Shown: positions 15,104-20,545 of the stretch, one piece after another
Layout: each line of letters begins with the position of its first letter
Position numbering within the stretch: the stretch's first letter is position 1
Assembly (NCBI GenBank): GCA_003695205.1
Contig: RFIO01000043.1
Span: 1-20,545, forward strand
Reading direction: 5' to 3'
DNA length: 20,545 bases
DNA from: Deltaproteobacteria bacterium
GTDB lineage: Bacteria; Desulfobacterota; Desulfuromonadia; Desulfuromonadales; Geothermobacteraceae
The notes under the pieces: generated by a model
The model's input: only the letters and a program-made list of their open reading frames with translations
What the model was told of the DNA's origin: nothing
The model's database searches: none
Position numbers and translations under genes: made by a program

Positions 15104-16048
15104 GTGCGCCTGTTGCCGCTCATACTGCTGATCCTCTGTCTGCCGTCCCAGCTGCTGGCCCTTGAAATCCGCTGGCGCGACACGGCCAAAATCCGGGGAG
15201 ACCAGATCACACTGGTTGACCTGGCCGACATCCGTGCGGACCGGGCAACCGCTGCCTACCTGGCGTCGGTCGGTTTCGGCCCCGCCCCACTGCCGGGCCG
15301 GGATATCAGCATCGACAGCAGGGACGCCCGCCAGCGGTTGCTGAACACCTATCCCCAGTTGCTTGGCGCCAACTTTACCGGCAGCTCCACCATTCGCATT
15401 CATCGCTCCGGGATGCTCATCGACGCCGCCAGGATCAAGAACCTGGTCCGTCGAAAACTGGAGGAGCTGGCGCGAAACATGCCAAACGTGCGAATCAGCC
15501 TCAAGCAGATTCAGGCGCCGAACGACCTGATCCTGCCGGAGGGCAAACTGAGAACCGCCGTCCGTCCGTTGGGAACCGACCTGTTGCGCTGCCGCAGCGT
15601 GGTGATTGACTTCAGCATCGATGGGCACCTGGAGCGCAGGCTGACCGTACCCGTTGCCATCCGTGCAACCGCCCGCGTGGTGGCGGCCAGTCGCGATCTG
15701 CCACGCGGCACCATATTGGGAAAAAGGGACCTGACCCTTGTGGAACGGGAACTGGCAACCCTGAGCGGTCCCGTCTACAAGCCCGCCTCCCTTGTCGGCA
15801 AAAAGCTGAAGCGGGCCGTGCGCCGCGCCCAGGCGCTGAGCAACGACATGGTGACCGTTCCGCCGGTCATCAAACGTGGCGAACCTGTCACCATCGCCCT
15901 GGCAAGCGGGCCGGTCCGCGTCGAGGCGCGCGGTATTGCCCGCAGGGATGGGCGACCAGGCGAAACCATTCCGGTGAGCAATATCAGTTCACGCAAAACC
16001 GTCCTGTGCCGGGTGACCGGCCCGGGCACGGTCCAGGTGGAGTACTGA
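15104..16048 (+). CDS. flgA: P-ring assembly chaperone FlgA
   Basis: FlgA is a periplasmic chaperone needed to assemble FlgI into the P ring. GTG 15104 follows flgG by 9 bases, with TAGGA (15093-15097) as the ribosome site. It gives a clear Sec signal peptide (about 1-20, Leu-rich, ending LLAL). The C-terminal part (about 190-314) is the SAF/FlgA domain, with VVAASRDLPRGTILGKRDLT, GKKLKRAVRRAQAL and a final VTGPGTVQVEY. The product (314 aa) is about 95 residues longer than enteric FlgA (219). The extra part is an N-terminal region (about 21-185) with a VDLADI repeat-like start. Its place before flgH-flgI fits the role. Confidence 0.92.
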   Translation: MRLLPLILLILCLPSQLLALEIRWRDTAKIRGDQITLVDLADIRADRATAAYLASVGFGPAPLPGRDISIDSRDARQRLLNTYPQLLGANFTGSSTIRIHRSGMLIDAARIKNLVRRKLEELARNMPNVRISLKQIQAPNDLILPEGKLRTAVRPLGTDLLRCRSVVIDFSIDGHLERRLTVPVAIRATARVVAASRDLPRGTILGKRDLTLVERELATLSGPVYKPASLVGKKLKRAVRRAQALSNDMVTVPPVIKRGEPVTIALASGPVRVEARGIARRDGRPGETIPVSNISSRKTVLCRVTGPGTVQVEY

Positions 16049-16049
16049 C

Positions 16050-16739
16050 ATGACTGTGAGAGTCCCGATTCTGATCCTGCTGTCGGCCCTGCTGCTGCCG
16101 GGCTGCACGCCGCCGCCCCAGCCGCCACCGCCGGTTCTGCACAGCCGTGCCCTTCCGGCCGCGACCGTCCAGCCCGAACGGGCCAACGGTTCCCTTTGGG
16201 CCGATCGTGGCAGTGACCTGTTCACCGACCTGAAGGCCCGCCGCATCGGCGATATCGTTACGGTCGCCATCTACGAGCGTGCCAGCGCCAGCAAGGAGGC
16301 AACCACCGAAACCGACCGTTCCAGCTCGATTTCGGCCGACATCACCAAATTCTTCCGTCTCCACAAGGATCTCGCCAACCTGGCACCCGGCATCGACCCG
16401 TCCAACCTGATGAGCGCCAAATACGACAATGAGTTCGCCGGTAGCGGCAAGACAACCCGCAAGGAAGACCTGGTCGCCACCCTGACCACCCAGGTTGTCG
16501 AGGTTCTGCCCAACGGCAATCTGCGCATCGAGGGGAACAAGGCCGTGACGGTCAACAACGAAACCCAGTATATCCAGCTCACCGGTCTGGTCCGGCCGAA
16601 TGACATCAGCGCCACCAACATCGTCGATTCCAAGTACGTTCTCGACGCCCGTATCGCCTACACCGGCAAGGGTGTGGTCAGCGACAAGCAGAAACCGGGA
16701 TGGCTGGTGCGCGTGCTCGACAATGTCTGGCCCTTCTGA
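16050..16739 (+). CDS. flgH: Flagellar L-ring lipoprotein FlgH
   Basis: FlgH forms the L ring in the outer membrane. The N terminus is a lipoprotein signal with lipobox L16-P17-G18-C19, so Cys19 is the predicted lipidated residue. It is followed by a Pro-rich spacer (TPPPQPPPP). Family motifs are NGSLWADRGSDLFTDLKARR, then IGDIVTVAIYERASASKEAT. Later come TLTTQVVEVLPNGNLRIEGN and GLVRPNDISATNIVDSKYVL. The product ends LVRVLDNVWPF, the typical C terminus. Length is 229 aa (enteric 232). The ATG is one base after the flgA stop, and GGTGGAG upstream at about 16035-16041 is a usable ribosome site. Its presence shows a diderm cell envelope. Confidence 0.97.
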   Translation: MTVRVPILILLSALLLPGCTPPPQPPPPVLHSRALPAATVQPERANGSLWADRGSDLFTDLKARRIGDIVTVAIYERASASKEATTETDRSSSISADITKFFRLHKDLANLAPGIDPSNLMSAKYDNEFAGSGKTTRKEDLVATLTTQVVEVLPNGNLRIEGNKAVTVNNETQYIQLTGLVRPNDISATNIVDSKYVLDARIAYTGKGVVSDKQKPGWLVRVLDNVWPF

Positions 16740-16753
16740 AGGGAGATGATGGC

Positions 16754-17848
16754 ATGAAACGCATCGGACTGCTGATCCTCCTGCTTATGGCCGTCTCCCT
16801 GCCCGCGCACGCGGTCAGGATCAAGGATGTCGCCCATCTGGACGGGGTGCGCACCAATCAGCTGGTCGGTTACGGCCTGGTGGTCGGCCTCGACGGCACG
16901 GGCGACAGCAAGAGCACCCAGTTCACCATCCAGTCGCTGGTCAACATGCTCGACCGCATGGGCATCACCGTCAACCGCAACGATGTCAAGGTTGCCAACG
17001 TAGCCGCCGTCATGGTGACCGCCGAACTGCCGCCCTTCACCAAGCCCGGCAGCCGGGTCGATGTCACCATCTCGTCGATCGGCGACGCCAAGTCGCTGGC
17101 GGGCGGCACTCTGCTTCTGACCCCACTTCAGGGTCCCAACGGCCAGGTGTACGCCGTCGCCCAGGGCCCCGTTGTGGTCGGTTCCCTCTCCTACGGTGGC
17201 AAGGCCGCCAAGGTACAGAAGAACCACCCGACTGTCGGCCGCATTCCAGAGGGCGGCATGGTCGAGAGGGGCGTCCCCTTCAACCTGTCGGCTGACGGCG
17301 TACTGACATGGCGCACCAACGGCGCCGACTTCACCACCATCAGCCGCATGGCACGTGCGATCAACAGTCATTTCGGCCAAACCATCGCCCGCCCCGTCGA
17401 CGGTGCCAGCATCGCCGTCACCCTGCCTAAAAAGTGGCGGGGCAAGACCGTCGATTTTCTCAGTGAACTGGAAGCCATCGATATCGCGCCGGACACCCCG
17501 GCCCGGATCGTCGTCAACGAAAAGACCGGCACCATCGTCATGGGGCGCGACGTACGGATCGATACCGTCGCCGTCTCACACGGCAACCTGAGCCTGATCA
17601 TCAACGAGGAGACCGAGGTTTCCCAGGCTCAGCCGCTTGCTCCCGGAGGCCAGACGGTGGCAAGCCCCAAGACCGGCATCGAGGTCAGCGAAGGCAGCGG
17701 CGAGCTTGTCGTCCTGCCCATGGGTGTCTCCATCGCCGAAATCGCCCGGGCCCTCAACGCCATCGGCGCCTCGCCGCGTGACCTGATCGCCATCCTGCAG
17801 GCCATCAAGGCATCGGGCGCCCTGCATGCCGAACTGGTAATTCTGTAG
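16754..17848 (+). CDS. flgI: Flagellar P-ring protein FlgI
   Basis: FlgI builds the P ring around the rod at the peptidoglycan layer. The ATG at 16754 is preferred because GAAGGGAG (16738-16745) is well spaced. It also gives a normal Sec signal peptide (1-20, cleavage after PAHA, leaving VRIKDVAHLDGVR). A longer frame from 16700 would overlap flgH and hide the signal. Typical motifs: NQLVGYGLVVGLDGTGD, FTIQSLVNMLDRMGI, NVAAVMVTAELPPFTKPGSR, GGTLLLTPLQGPNGQVYAVA. The C terminus is RALNAIGASPRDLIAILQAI. Length (364 aa) equals the enteric protein (365). The gap to flgJ is 28 bases. Confidence 0.97.
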   Translation: MKRIGLLILLLMAVSLPAHAVRIKDVAHLDGVRTNQLVGYGLVVGLDGTGDSKSTQFTIQSLVNMLDRMGITVNRNDVKVANVAAVMVTAELPPFTKPGSRVDVTISSIGDAKSLAGGTLLLTPLQGPNGQVYAVAQGPVVVGSLSYGGKAAKVQKNHPTVGRIPEGGMVERGVPFNLSADGVLTWRTNGADFTTISRMARAINSHFGQTIARPVDGASIAVTLPKKWRGKTVDFLSELEAIDIAPDTPARIVVNEKTGTIVMGRDVRIDTVAVSHGNLSLIINEETEVSQAQPLAPGGQTVASPKTGIEVSEGSGELVVLPMGVSIAEIARALNAIGASPRDLIAILQAIKASGALHAELVIL

Positions 17849-17876
17849 TCTGGAACGAAAGGACCTGTGAGCGGTT

Positions 17877-18179
17877 ATGAAAATTCCCGGTCTCATATCG
17901 GCCGACCTCGGACCGGCAGGCGGCAGCAAAAAGACGAACCAGGAGCAACTGAAGAAGGCCTGTCAGGAATTCGAAGCCCTGTTCGTCCAGAACATGTTCA
18001 AGCAGATGCGCGCCTCGGTACCCGACAGCGGTCTGGTCAAGGCCGCCGCGGGGCGCGACATCTACCGAGACATGATCGATGTTGAGGTGGCCCGCCAGGC
18101 TGCCACCGGCGACAACAGCCTCGGCATCGCCGAAGCCCTTTACCGTCAGCTGGCGCCCAAACAGGCTGGCAAACCCTGA
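17877..18179 (+). CDS. flgJ: Rod-binding protein FlgJ, single-domain form
   Basis: FlgJ caps the growing rod in the periplasm. The 100-aa product contains only the rod-binding domain: LKKACQEFEALFVQNMFKQM (about 26-45), then a GRDIYRDMIDVEVARQAA motif and a GIAEALYRQL end. The C-terminal muramidase domain of the enteric protein (313 aa) is absent, and nothing downstream encodes it. Separate rod-cap and hydrolase genes are known in several lineages, so a wall-hydrolysing partner is probably encoded elsewhere. The ribosome site is not ideal: AAAGGA (about 17858-17863) is 13 bases from the ATG and GAGCGG (17869-17874) is close. It is the last gene before a terminator-like hairpin. Confidence 0.92.
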   Translation: MKIPGLISADLGPAGGSKKTNQEQLKKACQEFEALFVQNMFKQMRASVPDSGLVKAAAGRDIYRDMIDVEVARQAATGDNSLGIAEALYRQLAPKQAGKP

Positions 18180-18205
18180 CCACGGTCGGGGTTGTGCTCT
18201 TTTTT
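18172..18205 (+). terminator. Probable intrinsic terminator at the end of flgJ
   Basis: The left arm AACCCTGAC (18172-18180) pairs with GTCGGGGTT (18185-18193) through one G-U pair, around a 4-nt loop. A T-rich run starts at 18198 (TCTTTTTT) and is followed by another T6 at 18210-18215. The stem overlaps the flgJ stop codon (18177-18179). A 4-base gap between stem and T run weakens it, so termination may be partial. It would separate the long motA-flgJ transcript from the flgM unit. Confidence 0.6.
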
Positions 18206-18217
18206 GTGATTTTTTGC

Positions 18218-18245
18218 TAAAGTCGACACTCCGGGGTGTCGATAT
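18218..18245 (+). promoter_or_regulatory. Candidate sigma-28 (FliA) promoter for flgM-flgN-flgK-flgL
   Basis: TAAAGTCG (18218-18225) matches 6 of 8 bases of the FliA -35 element TAAAGTTT. GTCGATAT (18238-18245) matches 6 of 8 bases of the -10 element GCCGATAA. The spacer is 12, one base longer than the optimum 11. It lies just after a terminator-like hairpin and about 90 bases before flgM, a gene usually under FliA control, and fliA itself is in the window. The predicted transcript start is near 18252. Confidence 0.65.
18223..18242. repeat. 20-bp near-perfect palindrome inside the flgM promoter
   Basis: Arms TCGACAC (18223-18229) and GTGTCGA (18236-18242) are exact inverted copies. The six central bases TCCGGG continue the symmetry except at one pair (18230/18235). 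The palindrome spans the spacer and parts of both the -35 and -10 elements of the sigma-28-like promoter, so a protein bound here would block polymerase. It lacks a trailing T run on either strand and is not a terminator. Confidence 0.7.
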
Positions 18246-18315
18246 GTTGACCAGACAAAGAGTTATCGCAACGGTCAACACCACGACTCCCCGGCGAGTC
18301 CATGCCCAAGGGCAT
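18245..18315. repeat. Three consecutive inverted repeats in the flgM upstream leader
   Basis: Three pairs can be read off. TGTTGACC (18245-18252) pairs with GGTCAACA (18273-18280), 8 bp perfect with a 20-base spacer. GACTC (18285-18289) pairs with GAGTC (18296-18300), loop 6. ATGCCC (18302-18307) pairs with GGGCAT (18310-18315). Together with the promoter palindrome they cover most of the 155-base gap. The last two would lie in the 5' leader RNA; the first straddles the predicted transcript start and would act only as DNA or in a read-through transcript. Confidence 0.6.
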
Positions 18316-18335
18316 TGCAAGCAAAGGTGGAAGCC

Positions 18336-18629
18336 ATGACAGTCAAGATTCACAACGGCAAACCCCTGGTCCCCTCCCCCGGCAACAAGGTGGAGACGAC
18401 CAGGAAGCAACCGGACAAGACGAGTGAAGGCAGCCCGTCCGTCGACCAGGTCAAAATCTCGACCTTCGCCCGCGAGGCGGCCCAACTGAAGCAGGGCCAC
18501 GAACTCAACGATCCGGCCCGCGCCCAAAGGGTTGCCGAACTGAAGCAGCAGGTTGCCGACGGCAGCTACAACCCCGACCCGCAGAAGGTCGCCGAAAGCC
18601 TGCTCAAGTACCTGCGCGAACAGGACTGA
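18336..18629 (+). CDS. flgM: Anti-sigma-28 factor FlgM
   Basis: FlgM binds FliA and is exported through the finished hook, which releases sigma-28 for late genes. ATG 18336 has the ribosome site AAAGGTGG (18323-18330). An in-frame TTG at 18315 lies inside an inverted repeat and is less likely. The product is 97 aa, the same as enteric FlgM. The N-terminal half (1-50) is Lys/Pro/Ser-rich and probably disordered. The C-terminal sigma-binding half has the family motif VDQVKISTFAREAAQL (about 46-61). It ends in RVAELKQQVADGSYNPDPQK followed by VAESLLKYL. A FliA-type promoter upstream implies the usual autoregulatory loop. Confidence 0.93.
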   Translation: MTVKIHNGKPLVPSPGNKVETTRKQPDKTSEGSPSVDQVKISTFAREAAQLKQGHELNDPARAQRVAELKQQVADGSYNPDPQKVAESLLKYLREQD

Positions 18630-18651
18630 GCAGAGGCAGGGGACAGACCCC

Positions 18652-18990
18652 ATGGAAAAGCTTCAGCAACTGCACGACCTGATTCTCGAAGAGCGACGCG
18701 CCGCCATCGATCTCGACAACGAACGAATCGAGCATTTGGCCGAGCGCAAGGCCGAACTGCTGGCAGAATTGCACGACCTGAATTTCGATACCAACGATCC
18801 CGCCCTGCGCGAGCTGGCCCAGACGATCAGGGATGAAAACCGCCGCAACGCCTACCTGCTGTGGTCGTCCCTGCGCTGGGTACGCGACATTCTCAATTTC
18901 TACAGCCGACAGATGACCGAGCCGGCCTACGATCCGGCTGGTCAGCCCGTACCGGGCGGCGGCGGCAAGCTGATATCCGGAAAGGTCTGA
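18652..18990 (+). CDS. flgN: Flagellar export chaperone FlgN
   Basis: FlgN is a cytoplasmic chaperone that escorts FlgK and FlgL to the export gate. The chosen ATG (18652) has AGGGGA (18638-18643) upstream and gives 112 aa. An upstream frame extension would overlap flgM. The protein is almost all alpha-helical by composition: an acidic helix pair (EKLQQLHDLILEERRAAIDL, then RIEHLAERKAELLAEL) and a third helix ending RNAYLLWSSLRWVRDILNFY. The tail is Gly/Pro-rich. FlgN proteins diverge strongly, so the call leans on this pattern and on position directly before flgK, which starts one base after the stop. Confidence 0.88.
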   Translation: MEKLQQLHDLILEERRAAIDLDNERIEHLAERKAELLAELHDLNFDTNDPALRELAQTIRDENRRNAYLLWSSLRWVRDILNFYSRQMTEPAYDPAGQPVPGGGGKLISGKV

Positions 18991-18991
18991 C

Positions 18992-20371
18992 ATGGGCGGA
19001 ATTATCAATGCCCTCAACGCGGCCAAGACCTCCATCACCACCCAGCAGAAGGCCATCGAAGTCGTCGGCAACAACATTGCCAACGTCAACACCCCCGGAT
19101 ATTCGCGTCAGACCCCCAACCTGACTCCTTTTCCGACCCTCGCCTTCGGCGATTTCTTCGTCGGCCAGGGGGTGCGTGTCGGCTCCATCGAGCGCGCCCA
19201 CGACGCCTTCCTGACCGGCGAGCTGCGCCAGAAGAACAGCGACTACGGCCAGGAACTGGCCAAGTCCTCGCCGCTGACCCAGATTGAAGGTTCCCTGCCT
19301 ATCGACGAAACCGGCCTGAACGCCGATATCGACCGTTTTTTTGATGCCTGGCAGGAACTGTCGACCAACCCGGACGGCAGCGTCGAACGCCAGCAGGTCA
19401 TCCAGTACGGGGAGCGGCTGGCCCAGTCGTTCAACAGTACCTGGAACAGTCTGGAGGATATCCGCGACAACATCGACAACACCCTGATCAGCAAGGTCGA
19501 CAACATCAATCTCAAGCTGAACCAGGTCGCAGAACTGAACAAACGCATCAGCACGGTGGAATACGCCGGTCATTCGGCCAACGCCGAACGCGACCAGCGA
19601 GACCAGCTGGTCAAGGAACTGGCCGGCGAGATCGGCCTGACCGCGGTCGAGGACAAGGTCGGCATGCTCAACCTGCAGCTGCCCGGTGGTGTTCCCCTGG
19701 TCGAAGGAGGTATAGCCCTCCAGCTCGAGACCCGCGCAACCCCATCAGGCATCCAGATCGACGTCAATACCGGATCGGTCCCCATCCAGGTTCCCAACAG
19801 AACCTGGGGCGGAGCCTTCCGGGGACTGCTCGACACGCGCGACCAGACCATCCCCGACCTGCAGAACCGGATCGACCAGCTGGCCTACGACGTGGCAACC
19901 ACCGTCAACACCCAGCATCAGGCCGGCACCGGCCTTGATGGCGTGGCCGGACGCGACTTCTTCGTCCAGCCGACTGCTGTCAGCACCGCCGCCACCCTGA
20001 TGCAGGTCGCCATCAGCAATACCAGCGAAATCGCCGCCGGCCAGACAAGCGCTCCCGGCGACAATGTCAACGCCCTGGCCATCTCCGGGCTCAAGAGCAG
20101 CAAGTTCGTCAATGGCACCGACACCTACACCGAGTGGTACGGAAAGATCACTTCGACCATTGGCATCGAGGCGCAGCAGAACGAACTGGCCGTCTCCGGG
20201 CTGAGCCTGAGCATGGAACAGCTGGAGAACCTGCGAGAGGCCACCGTCGGCGTTTCCATCGAGGAAGAGATGGTCAACCTGCTGCAGTACCAGAAGGCCT
20301 TCGAAGCCTCGGCCAAGTTTCTCAGCACCGTTGACGAGATGATGGACAGCGTGCTGATGATCAAGAGGTAA
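18992..20371 (+). CDS. flgK: Hook-filament junction protein FlgK (HAP1)
   Basis: FlgK joins hook and filament. The start MGGIINALNAAKTSITTQQK followed by AIEVVGNNIANVNTPGYSRQ is diagnostic. The C-terminal helix EEEMVNLLQYQKAFEASAKF, then LSTVDEMMDSVLMIKR, is the matching D0 partner. The middle contains the FlgK-type D1 sequence QIEGSLPIDETGLNADIDRF, then FDAWQELSTNPDGS. Length is 459 aa, about 90 residues shorter than enteric FlgK (547), implying a smaller surface domain between about 230 and 400. GGAAAGG (18979-18985) precedes the ATG. It is the third gene of the late unit. Confidence 0.97.
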   Translation: MGGIINALNAAKTSITTQQKAIEVVGNNIANVNTPGYSRQTPNLTPFPTLAFGDFFVGQGVRVGSIERAHDAFLTGELRQKNSDYGQELAKSSPLTQIEGSLPIDETGLNADIDRFFDAWQELSTNPDGSVERQQVIQYGERLAQSFNSTWNSLEDIRDNIDNTLISKVDNINLKLNQVAELNKRISTVEYAGHSANAERDQRDQLVKELAGEIGLTAVEDKVGMLNLQLPGGVPLVEGGIALQLETRATPSGIQIDVNTGSVPIQVPNRTWGGAFRGLLDTRDQTIPDLQNRIDQLAYDVATTVNTQHQAGTGLDGVAGRDFFVQPTAVSTAATLMQVAISNTSEIAAGQTSAPGDNVNALAISGLKSSKFVNGTDTYTEWYGKITSTIGIEAQQNELAVSGLSLSMEQLENLREATVGVSIEEEMVNLLQYQKAFEASAKFLSTVDEMMDSVLMIKR

Positions 20372-20377
20372 CGAGCT

Positions 20378-20545
20378 ATGCGCGCCACAATGGGTACCAC
20401 CTATCGCAGCCTGATCGGCAACCTCAACCGGATCAACTACCGGCTTGAGGACCTGCGCGTGCAGGCGGCCAGCGGCAAGAAACTGCAGCGCCCCTCCGAC
20501 GATCCCAGCGCCATCCGCCCGACCCTGTTCGCCCGCTCGGACATC
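20378..20545 (+). CDS. flgL: Hook-filament junction protein FlgL (HAP3), 3' end cut by window
   Basis: Only the first 56 codons are visible, running off the window edge. They encode MRATMGTTYRSLIGNLNRIN, then YRLEDLRVQAASGKKLQRPSDDPSAI, the N-terminal D0 helix shared by FlgL and flagellin. The GTTYRSL and ASGKKLxRPSDDP elements and position right after flgK favour FlgL over flagellin. The ATG is 6 bases after the flgK stop, with AGAGG (20364-20368) as the ribosome site. Confidence 0.92.
   Translation, partial: MRATMGTTYRSLIGNLNRINYRLEDLRVQAASGKKLQRPSDDPSAIRPTLFARSDI

Noticed and set aside
13379..15628. Long open frame of about 750 codons on the minus strand opposite flgF, flgG and flgA
   Set aside because: It runs antisense to three well-supported genes, has no recognisable family motif and follows from the GC-rich codon pattern of the plus strand.
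31..19110. Similar NNLANxNTxGFK/Y-coding segments in flgE, flgF, flgG and flgK that look like dispersed repeats
   Set aside because: They are the shared N-terminal motif of the rod/hook/axial protein family, not a mobile or regulatory repeat.
1..20545. Mobile elements, CRISPR arrays, tRNA or rRNA genes
   Set aside because: No transposase, spaced direct repeats or tRNA-like cloverleaf was seen. The sequence is filled by colinear flagellar genes.

Overview
The window is one uninterrupted, plus-strand block of flagellar genes from a Gram-negative bacterium. It carries P-ring, L-ring and FlgA genes (so an outer membrane), the sigma-28/anti-sigma pair FliA/FlgM, and FlhF/FlhG, which usually mark polar or number-controlled flagella. 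GC is high (roughly 60 percent or more by eye). Gene order, the short FlgJ and a sigma-54-like site upstream of motA resemble the Desulfuromonadales/Geobacterales lineage (former Deltaproteobacteria). That placement is inferred from remembered gene order and was not tested by a search.

Layout. (1) 1-1306: the 3' part of the hook gene flgE, closed by a strong 12-bp-stem intrinsic terminator. (2) 1307-1473: an AT-rich control region with a candidate IHF site, a sigma-54-like promoter and a palindrome near the predicted start. (3) 1474-18179: about 16.7 kb with 21 tightly packed or overlapping genes: motA motB fliL fliM fliN fliO fliP fliQ fliR flhB flhA flhF flhG fliA, an unnamed small membrane protein gene, then flgF flgG flgA flgH flgI flgJ. 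The largest gap is 51 bases and I saw no obvious internal terminator. A terminator-like hairpin overlaps the flgJ stop codon. (4) 18180-18335: an intergenic region with a sigma-28-like promoter and several inverted repeats. (5) 18336 to the end: flgM, flgN, flgK and the first 56 codons of flgL, the expected late-class genes.

How it fits together. MotA/MotB and FliL form and tune the stator. FliM/FliN are switch and C-ring components. FliO, FliP, FliQ, FliR, FlhB and FlhA build the export gate. FlhF and FlhG set flagellar site and number. FlgF and FlgG make the rod, FlgA/FlgI/FlgH the P and L rings, and FlgJ caps the growing rod. FliA, made from the middle operon, is held by FlgM until the hook is complete, then should fire the flgM promoter to give FlgN (chaperone) and FlgK/FlgL (hook-filament junction).

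All recognised genes look intact apart from the two cut by the window edges. There is no mobile element, tRNA, rRNA or CRISPR array. The least-explained items are the 133-aa membrane/helix-turn-helix protein between fliA and flgF, and the palindrome-rich flgM control region.
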